A stretch of DNA of 64,000 bases, taken from the NCBI GenBank assembly GCA_950295325.1, contig OX485805.1, positions 47,578,758 to 47,642,757 on the forward strand, read 5' to 3'. The position numbers were made by a program, and so were the translations under genes. The DNA comes from Polytrichum commune. Lineage: Eukaryota > Streptophyta > Polytrichopsida > Polytrichales > Polytrichaceae. The first letter of the stretch is position 1. Each line of letters opens with the position of its first letter. Below are positions 11,050 to 22,486 of this stretch, in pieces. The notes under the pieces are model-generated. The model saw only the letters and a program-made list of their open reading frames with translations. It made no database searches and was not told where the DNA came from.

Positions 11050-12972
11050 TGAGCGGCCTGCATGGAAATTCACCCTAAGTGGTTACTTTTTCCGATTTTT
11101 CCCATTTCTCCTAGAATATGAGACATGTGGTAAGTACATGACAGCTAGCAAATCCCAATTGAGGTCGTGGTCACTTTCCTCATGATATTTGGAGCTCATA
11201 TGAATATCTTTGTCAATCTCAATTGAAAATTATCGTGTTTATCACATGGTCATGTAGGTCTCCCCCAAGTTATTTGACTATTGGATCTAAAATAATATCA
11301 TATTAGTACACACATTTCATATTCTTTTGAACACATGTCCTTTTGGTTTGCGTTCTTGGAACCGCATAAAAAACCATATACCACTTAAATATAGGTGTCT
11401 GATTAAGAAAAGTACCCAAATAAGGGTTGTCTACCTAAGTTGTTGGGGTTTTTATTTTCTCCATAGGGATTATCACTCAAGTTTCTTCCACATAGAAGGT
11501 GATTGCCCCACCGGGGTGCAAGCATGGTAAACTGGACCAAAAAATTACTCCGATCCGGTATACTAAAATCATAAATTTTTTGGTCAAAGGCCTAAAAGTA
11601 GTAGCAAAGCGTTATTCAAATTGGAATTTTATTTATAATGACCTCTATTGTTGTGTTAAATATTCAAATGTAGAATATCAAGTTGAGATCTTCAATACTT
11701 AGCATCAAAAGTGATGCTCAAAAGCAAATGGTTGAGTCTAGTTCTGAACATAGATTTCATAACCTTACTTATTTTGAAGTTGCAAATTTTTTATATTCCT
11801 TGAATTATCCACTTGAGGGCGCCATCACAAAAGTTTGTAGAACACCATCAATTTAAAGTAAATTTATCATTTGAAACAAATTTTGGACAGTCATTTGTTC
11901 AATATCACCTACTTGCACACCGCTTGCACCATCTTTTGAAACATGTAGACTTTTCTTGAAATTTATTTGGTCATCATAAATTACTCGGCTTTGTAGATCA
12001 ATATGCTTTTAAAATGTCCATGATTTTTTTCTTCACAAAATTCAAAGTTATTGTATAGTTTTGAATTACTTTCACTAAACACTAAGCATGAATCAGGAGT
12101 TGTCCATTTTACCGTGCTTGCACCCACCTAAAGATGTGATCTAATATTTTATGATCGACTTTTTGTTAAAATGTCTCAACGTATTTCTTTTCTATACTAA
12201 CGTCCACTTTATGTGTACTGATATGCTATTGGGTGTCATGATGTGCAGTGAAACGAAATGGGACTCTCATTGGCCCTCAGGTGCTTTAAGATCTCAGATT
12301 ATGTAATTTAAACATTGCATCGCCTTGTCAAATATCACCAAACCAAAAATGGACAAGTGTACACAAACAATTTCACTGGTTATTTATTTTATCCCCCCCC
12401 CCCCCCCACCCCCAAATGTATGTGATCGCAGGCAGCTTCAGAATGGCTCCATGTGGTGCCCTATGGGATGCGAAAGAGCCTAGCGTGGATTTGAGCTGGG
12501 TATGACAATCCCATTGTTTATATCACAAAAAATGGTAAAATAATCACCTTTCTAACAAGCATCATCTCATCGTGCTACCACTTGCAATTCATAATGATTG
12601 TCTTTTCAACTTAAAGAATCAGAGAACACTATATTCGTTAATTTGGGATTTTTTGGGCATTTTGAGACATTTACAAATAGAAGAACATGGATAAAATGAC
12701 ACAAATATTGGAGATTATTGTAACATGCAAATACTTTGAAGCGGGTGTTCATATCAAGGAACCAATAAAGAACTCATATCGAGATGGTTTAGGTAGAACA
12801 ATCCAAACATTAGATCATATTGAAGGGGAAATCATATGACACTTATTGCAAATAAAATAAACAACGTATGGCATGTAAATCAAATAGCATGCTAACACCA
12901 CACATCCATTGGAAAGTGCAACCCAAAATCATCTTGCCTATGGCCCAAAACTCTATGCCTACTCTGGCCTAT
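11050..12972. other. Noncoding stretch downstream of the receptor gene
   Basis: No gene is recognised. A cytosine homopolymer of about 17 bases lies near 12392-12408. The region borders the 3' end of the minus-strand receptor gene and should contain its 3' UTR. Confidence 0.5.
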
Positions 12973-15900
12973 CTAGCCTTGGAGATAGCATCTTTTTCTT
13001 TTGCAGCGGATTTCCAATGCCCGACATCTCATGAAATTGAGCTCTTCCAAGGCTACGAGGTTGCTTCCTCCAACAGGGAACTCTTCCAAAGCGTCACATT
13101 CAAACATGCACAATATTCTTAGATTCGTCAAGTTGTTAAAGCTTTCCGGGATTGTTTTCAATGCCCGACATCTTGCGAAATGGAGCTCCTCCAGGGCTAC
13201 AATGTTGCTTACTCCAACAGGGAACTCCTCCAAAGCCTCACATTCATACATGCGTAGTATTTTCAATTTTGTCAAGTTGCCAAAGCTTTCCGGGATCCTT
13301 TTCAATGCTCGACATCTCCCGAAATTGAGCTCCTCCAACGCTATGAGGTTGCTCACTCCAACAGGGAACTCCACCAAAGCCTCACATTCATACATGTGCA
13401 ATTTTTTGAGTTTCGTCAAGTTGCCAAAGCTTTCCGGGATCCTTTTCAGTGCCCGACATGTCCCAAAATTGAGCTCTTCCAACGCTACGAGGTTGCTCAC
13501 TCCAACAGGGAACTCCTCCAAAGCCTCACAGTCATACATGCGCAATATTTTCAATTTTGTGAAGTTACCAAAGCTTTCCGGGATCCTTTTCAGTGCCCGA
13601 CATGTTCCGAAATCGAGCTCCTCCAACGCTACGAGGTTGCTCACTCCAACAGGGAACTCCTCCAAAGCCTCACAGTCATACATGCACAGTATTTTCAGTT
13701 TCGTCAAGTTGCCAAAGCTTTCCGGGATCCTTTTCAATGCCCGACATGTTCCGAAATCGAGCTCCTCCAACGCTACGAGGTTCCTCACTCCAACAGGGAC
13801 GTCCTCCAAAGCCTCACAGTCATGCATGCGCAATATTTTCAATTTCGTCAAGATACCAAAGCTTTCCGGGATCCTTTTCAATGCCCGACATGTTCCCAAA
13901 TCGAGCTCTTCCAACGCTACGAGGTTGCTCACTCCAACAGGGAACTCCTCCAAAGCCTCACAGTCATACATGCACAGTATTTTCAATTTTGTCAAGTTGC
14001 CAAAGCTTTCCGGGAGCCTTTTCAATGCCGGACATGTTCCGAAATGGAGCTCCTCCAACGCTACGAGGTTGCTCACTCCAACAGGGAACTCCTCCAAAGC
14101 CTCGCATTCATACATGCGCAGTATTTTCAATTTTGTCAAGTTGCCAAAGCTTTCCGGGATCCTTTTCAATGCTCGACATCTCCCGAAATTGAGCTCCTCC
14201 AACGCTATGAGGTTGCTCACTCCAACAGGGAACTCCACCAAAGCCTCACATTCATACATGTGCAATTTTTTGAGTTTCGTCAAGTTGCCAAAGCTTTCCG
14301 GGATCCTTTTCAGTGCCCGACATGTCCCAAAATTGAGCTCTTCCAACGCTACGAGGTTGCTCACTCCAACAGGGAACTCCTCCAAAGCCTCACAGTCATA
14401 CATGCGCAATATTTTCAATTTTGTGAAGTTACCAAAGCTTTCCGGGATCCTTTTCAGTGCCCGACATGTTCCGAAATCGAGCTCCTCCAACGCTACGAGG
14501 TTGCTCACTCCAACAGGGAACTCCTCCAAAGCCTCACAGTCATACATGCACAGTATTTTCAGTTTCGTCAAGTTGCCAAAGCTTTCCGGGATCCTTTTCA
14601 ATGCCCGACATGTTCCGAAATCGAGCTCCTCCAACGCTACGAGGTTCCTCACTCCAACAGGGACGTCCTCCAAAGCCTCACAGTCATGCATGCGCAATAT
14701 TTTCAATTTCGTCAAGATACCAAAGCTTTCCGGGATCCTTTTCAATGCCCGACATGTTCCCAAATCGAGCTCTTCCAACGCTACGAGGTTGCTCACTCCA
14801 ACAGGGAACTCCTCCAAAGCCCCACATTCATCCATGCGCAATATTTTCAATTTTGTCAAGTTGCCAAAGCTTTCCGGGAACCTTTTCAATGCCCGACATG
14901 TTCCGAAATCGAGCTCCTCCAACGCTACGAGGTTGCTCACTCCAACAGGGAACTCCTCCAAAGCCCCACATTCATCCATGCGCAATATTTTCAATTTTGT
15001 CAAGTTGCCAAAGCTTTCCGGGAACCTTTTCAATGCCCCACATGTTCCGAAATGGAGCTCTTCCAACGCTACGAGGTTGCTCACTCCAACAGGGAACTCC
15101 TCCAAAGCCTCACAGTCATACATGCACAGTATTTTCAATTTTGTCAAGTTGCCAAAGCTTTCCGGGAGCCTTTTCAATGCCGGACATGTTCCGAAATGGA
15201 GCTCCTCCAACGCTACGAGGTTGCTCACTCCAACAGGGAACTCCTCCAAAGCCTCGCATTCATACATGCGCAGTATTTTCAATTTTGTCAAGTTGCCAAA
15301 GCTTTCCGGGATCCTTTTCAATGCTCGACATCTCCCGAAATTGAGCTCCTCCAACGCTATGAGGTTGCTCACTCCAACAGGGAACTCCACCAAAGCCTCA
15401 CATTCATACATGTGCAATTTTTTGAGTTTCGTCAAGTTGCCAAAGCTTTCCGGGATCCTTTTCAGTGCCCGACATGTCCCAAAATTGAGCTCTTCCAACG
15501 CTACGAGGTTGCTCACTCCAACAGGGAACTCCTCCAAAGCCTCACAGTCATACATGCGCAATATTTTCAATTTTGTGAAGTTACCAAAGCTTTCCGGGAT
15601 CCTTTTCAGTGCCCGACATGTTCCGAAATCGAGCTCCTCCAACGCTACGAGGTTGCTCACTCCAACAGGGAACTCCTCCAAAGCCTCACAGTCATACATG
15701 CACAGTATTTTCAGTTTCGTCAAGTTGCCAAAGCTTTCCGGGATCCTTTTCAATGCCCGACATGTTCCGAAATCGAGCTCCTCCAACGCTACGAGGTTCC
15801 TCACTCCAACAGGGACGTCCTCCAAAGCCTCACAGTCATGCATGCGCAATATTTTCAATTTCGTCAAGATACCAAAGCTTTCCGGGATCCTTTTCAATGC

Positions 15901-17712
15901 CCGACATGTTCCCAAATCGAGCTCTTCCAACGCTACGAGGTTGCTCACTCCAACAGGGAACTCCTCCAAAGCCCCACATTCATCCATGCGCAATATTTTC
16001 AATTTTGTCAAGTTGCCAAAGCTTTCCGGGATCCTTTTCAATGCCCGACATGTCCCAAAATCGAGCTCCTCCAACGCTACGAGGTTGCTTACTCCAACCG
16101 GGAACTCCTCCAAAGCCTCGCATTCAGACATGTACAACATTTTCAGTTTTGTCAAGTTGACAAAGCTTTCCGGGATCCTTTTCAATGCCCGACATGTTCC
16201 GAAATTGAGCTCCTCCAACGCTACGAGGTTGCTCACTCCAACAGGGAACTCCTCCAAAGCCTCACATTCAAACATGCGCAATATTTTTAGATTCGTCAAG
16301 TTGCCAAAGCTTTCCGGGATTGTTTTCAATGCCCGACATCTTGCGAAATGGAGCTCCTCCAGGGCTACAAGGTTGCTTACTCCAACAGGGAACTCCTCCA
16401 AAGCCTCGCATTCATACATGCGCAGTATTTTCAATTTTGTCAAGTTGCCAAAGGTTTCCGGGATCCTTTTAAGTGCTCGACATCTCCCGAAATTGAGCTC
16501 CTCCAACGCTACGAGGTTGCTCACTCCAACAGGGAACTCCTCCAAAGCCTCACATTCATACATGTACAACATTTTCAGTTTTTTCAAGTTGCCAAAGCTT
16601 TCCGGGATCCTTTTCAATGCCCGACATGTCCCGAAATGGAGCTCCTCCAACGCTACGAGGTTGCTCACTCCAAGGGGGAACTCCTCCAAAACCTCACATT
16701 CATACATGCGCAATATTTTCAATTTTGTAAAGTTGCCAAAGCGTTTCAGGATCCTTTTCAGTGCCCGACATGTTCCGAAATGGAGCTCCTCCAACGCTAT
16801 GAGGTTGCTCACTCCAACAGGGAACTCCTCCAAAGCCTCACAGCCATACATGCGCAATATTTTCAATTTCGTCAAGTTGCCAAAGCTTTCCGGGATCCTT
16901 TTCAATGCCCGACATGTCCCGAAATTGAGCTCCTCCAAGGCTACTAGGTTGCTCACTCCAACAGGGAACTCCTCCAAAGCCTCACATTCATACATGTCCA
17001 ATTTTTTGAGTTTCGTCAAGTTCCCAAAGCTTTCCGGGATCGTTTTCAATGCCCGACATGTCCCGAAATCGAGCTCCTCCAACGCTAGGAGGTTGCTTAC
17101 TCCAACAGGAAACTCCTCCAAAGCCTCGCATTCATTCATGCACAATATTTTCAGTTTTATCAAGTTCCCAAAGCCTTGCGGTATTGTTCTCAAATATCGA
17201 CATTGGGAGAAATGTAATTTTTCCAAGGCTGACATGTTGGCTAATTGAATACAGTTGCCCTCGAGGTCTTCGCATTTGAAGAAGTTTAGCTCTTGTAAGG
17301 TGACAAGTTTATCAACTCCAATGAGGAATTCATCCAATTGTTCGCAATTTGAGAATGATAATTCCCGGATCTGCATCATATTCAAGTATTCACAAGAAAT
17401 TGATCCCAACAGAGTGCAATTGGACATCGCAAGGTATCGCAAATTTTGGAGATTTTCTAGGGTATCAATGAAAAACTTCCCAATGAATTGGTTTGTCAAC
17501 ATTGTAGAGTCAATACGTTTGGGTGAGAATTGGATGTCCAACCATTTAAGATTGGGTGATTTCTTCACAATAGCAGAAAGCATGTTAACATTTTCACAAA
17601 ATCGGACTTGGAGTAGACAAAGCTTTTCCATCGATTTTATTTCCACATCTCCTTCATACATTGAGTTGTTCTCCAAATTTGTAATTGATAGGCCTTGGAC
17701 AAGTTCTATGCC
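12973..17712 (-). CDS. Kinase-NB-ARC-LRR receptor, exon 3: leucine-rich repeat domain
   Basis: This is the third and largest exon of the receptor gene (1579 codons plus stop). The acceptor TATGTAG precedes GGCATAGAA, and the exon opens with GIELVQGLSI, the usual link between NB-ARC and LRRs in TIR-type receptors. A variable N-terminal stretch of about 240 residues is followed by 29 near-identical 48-residue units. Each unit is two LRRs: one with LEEFPVGVSNLVALEEL, one with LKRIPESFGNLTKLKIL. The last unit ends in a short basic tail (IRCKRKRCYLQG). LRRs of this kind sense ligands or hold NLRs inactive. Joined with exons 2 and 1 the protein is about 2466 residues, far longer than most NLRs because of the expanded array. 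Confidence 0.9.
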   Translation of the reverse strand, partial: GIELVQGLSITNLENNSMYEGDVEIKSMEKLCLLQVRFCENVNMLSAIVKKSPNLKWLDIQFSPKRIDSTMLTNQFIGKFFIDTLENLQNLRYLAMSNCTLLGSISCEYLNMMQIRELSFSNCEQLDEFLIGVDKLVTLQELNFFKCEDLEGNCIQLANMSALEKLHFSQCRYLRTIPQGFGNLIKLKILCMNECEALEEFPVGVSNLLALEELDFGTCRALKTIPESFGNLTKLKKLDMYECEALEEFPVGVSNLVALEELNFGTCRALKRIPESFGNLTKLKILRMYGCEALEEFPVGVSNLIALEELHFGTCRALKRILKRFGNFTKLKILRMYECEVLEEFPLGVSNLVALEELHFGTCRALKRIPESFGNLKKLKMLYMYECEALEEFPVGVSNLVALEELNFGRCRALKRIPETFGNLTKLKILRMYECEALEEFPVGVSNLVALEELHFARCRALKTIPESFGNLTNLKILRMFECEALEEFPVGVSNLVALEELNFGTCRALKRIPESFVNLTKLKMLYMSECEALEEFPVGVSNLVALEELDFGTCRALKRIPESFGNLTKLKILRMDECGALEEFPVGVSNLVALEELDLGTCRALKRIPESFGILTKLKILRMHDCEALEDVPVGVRNLVALEELDFGTCRALKRIPESFGNLTKLKILCMYDCEALEEFPVGVSNLVALEELDFGTCRALKRIPESFGNFTKLKILRMYDCEALEEFPVGVSNLVALEELNFGTCRALKRIPESFGNLTKLKKLHMYECEALVEFPVGVSNLIALEELNFGRCRALKRIPESFGNLTKLKILRMYECEALEEFPVGVSNLVALEELHFGTCPALKRLPESFGNLTKLKILCMYDCEALEEFPVGVSNLVALEELHFGTCGALKRFPESFGNLTKLKILRMDECGALEEFPVGVSNLVALEELDFGTCRALKRFPESFGNLTKLKILRMDECGALEEFPVGVSNLVALEELDLGTCRALKRIPESFGILTKLKILRMHDCEALEDVPVGVRNLVALEELDFGTCRALKRIPESFGNLTKLKILCMYDCEALEEFPVGVSNLVALEELDFGTCRALKRIPESFGNFTKLKILRMYDCEALEEFPVGVSNLVALEELNFGTCRALKRIPESFGNLTKLKKLHMYECEALVEFPVGVSNLIALEELNFGRCRALKRIPESFGNLTKLKILRMYECEALEEFPVGVSNLVALEELHFGTCPALKRLPESFGNLTKLKILCMYDCEALEEFPVGVSNLVALEELDLGTCRALKRIPESFGILTKLKILRMHDCEALEDVPVGVRNLVALEELDFGTCRALKRIPESFGNLTKLKILCMYDCEALEEFPVGVSNLVALEELDFGTCRALKRIPESFGNFTKLKILRMYDCEALEEFPVGVSNLVALEELNFGTCRALKRIPESFGNLTKLKKLHMYECEALVEFPVGVSNLIALEELNFGRCRALKRIPESFGNLTKLKILRMYECEALEEFPVGVSNIVALEELHFARCRALKTIPESFNNLTNLRILCMFECDALEEFPVGGSNLVALEELNFMRCRALEIRCKRKRCYLQG
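13001..17130 (-). repeat. 144-bp coding tandem array with higher-order structure
   Basis: About 29 units of 144 bp encode the LRRs. A diagnostic variant (AGATACCAAAGC on the plus strand) recurs at 13851, 14715 and 15867, that is 864 bp (6 units) and 1152 bp (8 units) apart. Blocks of five or six units around each are almost identical. Lengths are exact multiples of the unit, so duplication kept the reading frame. This fits unequal exchange within the gene. Confidence 0.9.
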
Positions 17713-17866
17713 CTACATACACAACAAAACACATGAGTTGATTTGTTTCCATCTCGAATACAATGGATTTAGAGCTATTGGCATATTATATAACTTTTGC
17801 AATTTAATAGAACTTGTCAAGAAGTTAATGAGGAATATCAACTTGTACAAAACCCAAACTATATAC

Positions 17867-18931
17867 CTTTTCTTTACAACGATTGACGAATGCAGGGTAA
17901 CTTATATTAAAAATTCGAATCCCCGTAAAATCCTTTTCTGTAATCATACGACCCATCTCACGCAATTGATCATGAATGTAAAAACCTTCCCAGTCGTTCA
18001 CCTCCAACAATGATTTTTCTTGAAGTCTTTTCAAGACATTTTTGGCAACCTTGATATCACCATCCCACATTCTAAGATATGATTCTTTTGTTGGATAAAC
18101 ATCATCAAGATATGCATCTTTACAAAAGAAACATGCTATGTCTAGAAATGTGCTTCGTTCTAGATCATTCAACTCATCAAAGCTTATCCTCAATGTCTTC
18201 CAAATCTTCTCATCTGAACCTCCATCATGTCTTGCCCTCAACACCCTATACAATGTTCGCTCCCATATTCTCAATCGTGCTTCCCCTTGCATGCATTTGC
18301 CCATCACCTCCAAACTCAAAGGAAGTCCACAACATGCATCCACAATCTTTTCAACCACATGTTTTAAATGAGGTGAACATGATTGGTTGGTCCCAAAAGC
18401 ATACATTGAAAATAGCTCCATAGCTTGGTTCCCATCGAGGGTTTGCATGTCTACTTTACCACCCATGGGTACATGTTGTTCCAAGGAGTTCCAATCACGA
18501 GAACTTGCAATCAACCTACTACCATTGACATTTTTGAACAAATCATCATGATCCAATAGTTGTTGTAGTTGTCTTTGTTTGCCCACGTTGTCCACCACAA
18601 TGAGAATATTTTTTGTTCTTTGAATATCTTTTAAAAACTTTTGTGTTGTTATCAATGTTTTGGCTTGGGGACGTGAGTCTTGCATGCCTTTGGAGTTGTG
18701 TTGTACTTGCAATGTACAAGTTTCATCCTTCAAGTCGTACACAAAACATGTTGCATGAAAACTCTTGGAGATGTGGTCACTCAAAGCCTTAGCCAACGTC
18801 GACTTGCCACTTCCGCCCATGCCAACAAGTCCTAGACAATCAACACTTTGAAGTTGCCTTTCTAATTGGAAAACTTTGTCTTGGACTCCAATTAATTTCG
18901 ACAATTCTTTCATGTTGTCATCATTGTTGAC
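17867..18931 (-). CDS. Kinase-NB-ARC-LRR receptor, exon 2: NB-ARC nucleotide-binding domain
   Basis: The exon is 355 codons with acceptor TTTTGTAG and donor GTATAT. Visible motifs in order: P-loop GLVGMGGSGKSTLAKAL, kinase-2 NILIVVDNVG, RNBS-B GSRLIASSRDW, GLPL as CCGLPLSLEVMG, RNBS-D FLDIACFF, and an MHD-like YIHDQLREMGR. FLDIACFF and the (M/I)HD.LR.MGR form resemble TIR-type rather than coiled-coil-type NLRs. Yet the N-terminal partner is a kinase, not a TIR domain. The domain should bind ADP/ATP and act as the switch of an intracellular immune receptor. All key motifs are present. Confidence 0.92.
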
Positions 18932-19061
18932 CTACAAAATTTCCAACTTCTCAAATTTAGTGAGTGTTATTAACATGATAGAGGTGGTGAGGCCTCGTCA
19001 ATTATCCCAAATAAAATTGAAATCTAGTCAAAACCATTTATAAACTCAACTACACGATTAC

Positions 19062-20657
19062 CTTCATGGAGAATGGATTTGATGATGATCCATTAGAAAC
19101 CTTGTGGGCGCTTGGAAATAAGGTTGGACGATTAGCATGTTTAAATTTGAATATAAACCATAAGTATCGAATCCAAGAGACCAAAACAAAGCATTTCCAT
19201 AAGGAGCTACGTGTATCATTTGTAGCTCCTCCGATCGTAACCACATCCTTGAGGATTGTAGGTCTTTTCAAACTTGTAAGTTTGTTGTGAATATCAAGAA
19301 ATGTTGGTCTTTCCAAAGGATCCAACGACCAACAATCATGCACCATTGATCTTAATCCTTCTGAATAGGATTCTGGCAGCTTTGGTCTACAAGAATCTTC
19401 TAATATGTACTTTCGATATTCACGCAACGAATCACAAGGATGTTTCTTTGCCGAAAGAATATCAGAACACAACATGCCAAAACTAAACACATCAGCTTTC
19501 AAAGCATCCACCTCCGATAATTCATTCGTCATGATCTCTGGCGCCATGTATCCATGAGTTCCTATGTATCGACCTGTGGGCAACTCCTTATAATCTTTCA
19601 CTTCAACCTTTGAAATACCAAAATCAAGTAATTTCACTTGTATGCACCCGAGATTTTTCAAGGTCGAATCATTTGGTAGACTCACAACAACATTACCAGG
19701 CTTTAGGTCACGATGTGCCACCTTCATATCATGAAGGTAGCACATTCCATTTGCAATTTGTAACATAATTTCCATTGCATTTGTCTCTTCAAGAGGACCT
19801 TCTTCATTTAGATAATCAGATAAGGTTTTCTTTCCACATTCCATAACAAGCTCAAATTGTTTGTCCACCTCAAAATAACCACAACAATAAAACTTGATGA
19901 TGTTTGGATGATTCAACCCTCCCAAAATACTTGCTTCTTTCCAAAGTCGTTTTATGTCCTCGGGATCACGGATGTCAAACACCTTTGTTGCAGACTCCAA
20001 ACCCAACCAATCTGTCAAGAACACACACATGTTGTTTGACCTTCCCAAAACCTTAGGTGGATTTCCTTTATATTTGGGGCGAGGATAATTGTAAGGAAAA
20101 TCAATTTTGTCCAATCCACCACCTTCAACATGTTGTAGACTCCTTAGGTACTCCTTAAGGTATTGCGCAAGTTTGCAATCATCACAATCCGTGGTTGTGC
20201 ATGAATCCAAATGCTTAGAAAACCTTCCACATATTGAAGTTTGATCCTCTTTAACTGCATCGATGGATGTTGGGTAGAATGGCATATCATTCCTCATCGC
20301 AAGAATCTTTGATTCTTGAACCGAATGGTCACAAATTGTATGGAAACAATTTTCAAAGTCCAAAAGGAGTTCTCTGAAGCCCTCTTTGTTGGTCAGTTGT
20401 GTCACTACAACGCGACACCAATCTTCTCTGCAACAATCTTCAATTAGCACTTTTGCTTTGTACACAATTTGATATAGATCTTCTTGTGCTTTGCGGAACA
20501 CCTCATTATGACCACTTGTGATGCTTTGCAATGCTTGCACACCATTTTGAAAGTTGAAGAACAAATTCTCACATTGTCTTCTATTCAATACTTCGTCCAA
20601 CAATGATATTGCAGGAAATTCCACACTCCCCATTGCTAGCCGCATAACATTTGCCAT
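19062..20657 (-). CDS. Kinase-NB-ARC-LRR receptor, exon 1: N-terminal helical region and protein kinase
   Basis: The exon is 532 codons from the ATG at 20657 to the donor GTAATC. Exon lengths (1596, 1065 and 4740 bp) are all multiples of three and join in frame, supporting one gene of this structure. Residues 1 to about 210 are helical and cysteine-rich and resemble the region before the kinase in plant DUF1221/MLKL-like kinases (tentative). The kinase has the VAIK-type lysine (ESATKVFDI), alpha-C glutamate (LWKEASIL), HRD in VAHRDLKPGNVVV, DFG in LLDFGISK and APE in GYMAPEIM. The glycine-rich loop is degenerate (VLGRSNNMCVF). It could be active or act as a scaffold. Kinase-NB-LRR fusions are known from mosses. 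Confidence 0.92.
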
Positions 20658-22478
20658 TTTTAGAGATATAATGAATGTTCACAAATCTTGATTATGTTGT
20701 ATTGTATGCTTGAAGTACATATAGTAACCAATCAACTCCACTAGAACCTGAACCTATAAAAACCACCAAAACCATCAAATATTGATCCAAAAATTAAATT
20801 AAAAAATTAAATTTCTCATAAATTTTTAATATAGAATGATTCCTAAACAACTTAGAATTTGAGCAAATGATAATTCTATCTTTGATATATGGAAATCAAC
20901 ATATGCATCGCCGGACCAACCGCTGACCACAAAAATATTCATATTCAAAGTATGGTGTGCACTTGCTTATCCTCTTTGGCATAAGCACACATGTAATTGA
21001 TCTTTAATTATGATAAGTTATAGTTTGAGATGAAGGTCATCAACTAGATTTAAACAAAACCTTTTAAAGTTGATATCAACTTTGTATTTCATGTGGTTTA
21101 TATAGTGATAACTTCTTAATTAACAAAACAACAACTTTGATTTAGCCAATGCTCATATTACAAACATTAGGCCATGAAAATAATATAGGAACGTGATCCA
21201 ACATTGAATTGGCACACGCGGACAATAGAATGATGTTTGAACATATCGTAAAGAGTATTTTGATTATTTTCATAATATGTAGGAACATCTACCTATAGAT
21301 TTGAATGAATAACACACAAAAGATGTGATAATTTCTAATTTTGAAATATGTACGTTAACAATAGGATGGGAAAGCCTTCCTAACATGTGAAAAGATAATT
21401 AAGGGCCTTCAAGAATTCAGAGTTTGATCCCAAGTTTAAAATATTGTGAGTGACAGGAAATTCCAACAAACCTATTAGATAAAGCCCCAAATTAAATATT
21501 TGAACCATATTCGATATTTTCATAACAAATTCTAATATCTTACCATATACAAAAAGGATTATGAAATTCATTAGAAACCATGAGTCACAAAGGTCACCCA
21601 TTTAGTTCACTATTTTGACCTTCTTAACACATGCTTTTCTAACACTCAGAACTCTCATGGAATCCAAATTTTACCCCTAAAGCCCAAGTAAAACTGTCCA
21701 ATCCAATTCAATAGCTTATTGAAAAAAACATGTACATCTTAATGTAGATCTTATCATACCAATGGCATCTTTGTAATGTAAGGATTGTTTAGCTGACCAT
21801 ATGTCCAAAATCAAATTATTATAATGTACGTGTTTTCACTAGAACGGTCAATGGTGACTTTTTACAGAAAAATGCCTCAACCTTTAGGGCTTAAGGCCCT
21901 AAGTTTGGGCTCTCTATGATGTTACCACAAGATATTATGTGAGTTTTCTTATCAACTAAGTTACACTTGAGTCTAGACAAGAATCATGGATAGAAGTCTA
22001 CATTGACCCCAATATGTTACTTCCAAGTTTGTTGATGATAACAATTCTAAAAGTGGACAACAGAGGTGCAAATGAAGCGCATGGGCTCCTTCTGATTCAT
22101 CAAAATTGATTTGATAGCGAGAACCCGAATTCATATGTTTTAGTTTTTTGAAATGCAATGAGCGTAGTCAACAAACCAATATCTTAACAAGTCAAAAGAT
22201 GTAAATTCTCTAAGCGTTGCCAAGAATGTTGACAGCATGCCATGACATTATTCAAGTAGCATACTAGATTCCCCAACTCTCAAAGGGAGATCACATACCT
22301 ATGCATCAACATCACCTCCTTATAACGGGGTCACCCCTTCAATGCACATCCATATTTTTAGAAGACATCTTGAATCGATTTGAAAGAAATTGCAACATGT
22401 TTCACAATGTTGGAATTGAGTGAACAGTGACCATGGTGCTCTTTGCTCTCTGCATTCACAATAGGAGTTACAACTTGA
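20658..22478. other. Upstream region of the receptor gene
   Basis: No gene is recognised. The first few hundred bases should hold the promoter and 5' UTR of the minus-strand receptor gene; I cannot point to a convincing TATA box. Confidence 0.45.
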
Positions 22479-22486
22479 GAGACATA

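Noticed and set aside
12392..12408. Cytosine homopolymer as a regulatory site
   Set aside because: A simple homopolymer; a similar run near 44326 sits in unrelated noncoding DNA.
13001..17248. Very long plus-strand open frames over the LRR array (1415 and 964 codons, and shorter ones)
   Set aside because: They are shadows of the minus-strand LRR exon: the 144-bp unit lacks stops in these frames, so copying keeps them open. The encoded sequences show no domain.
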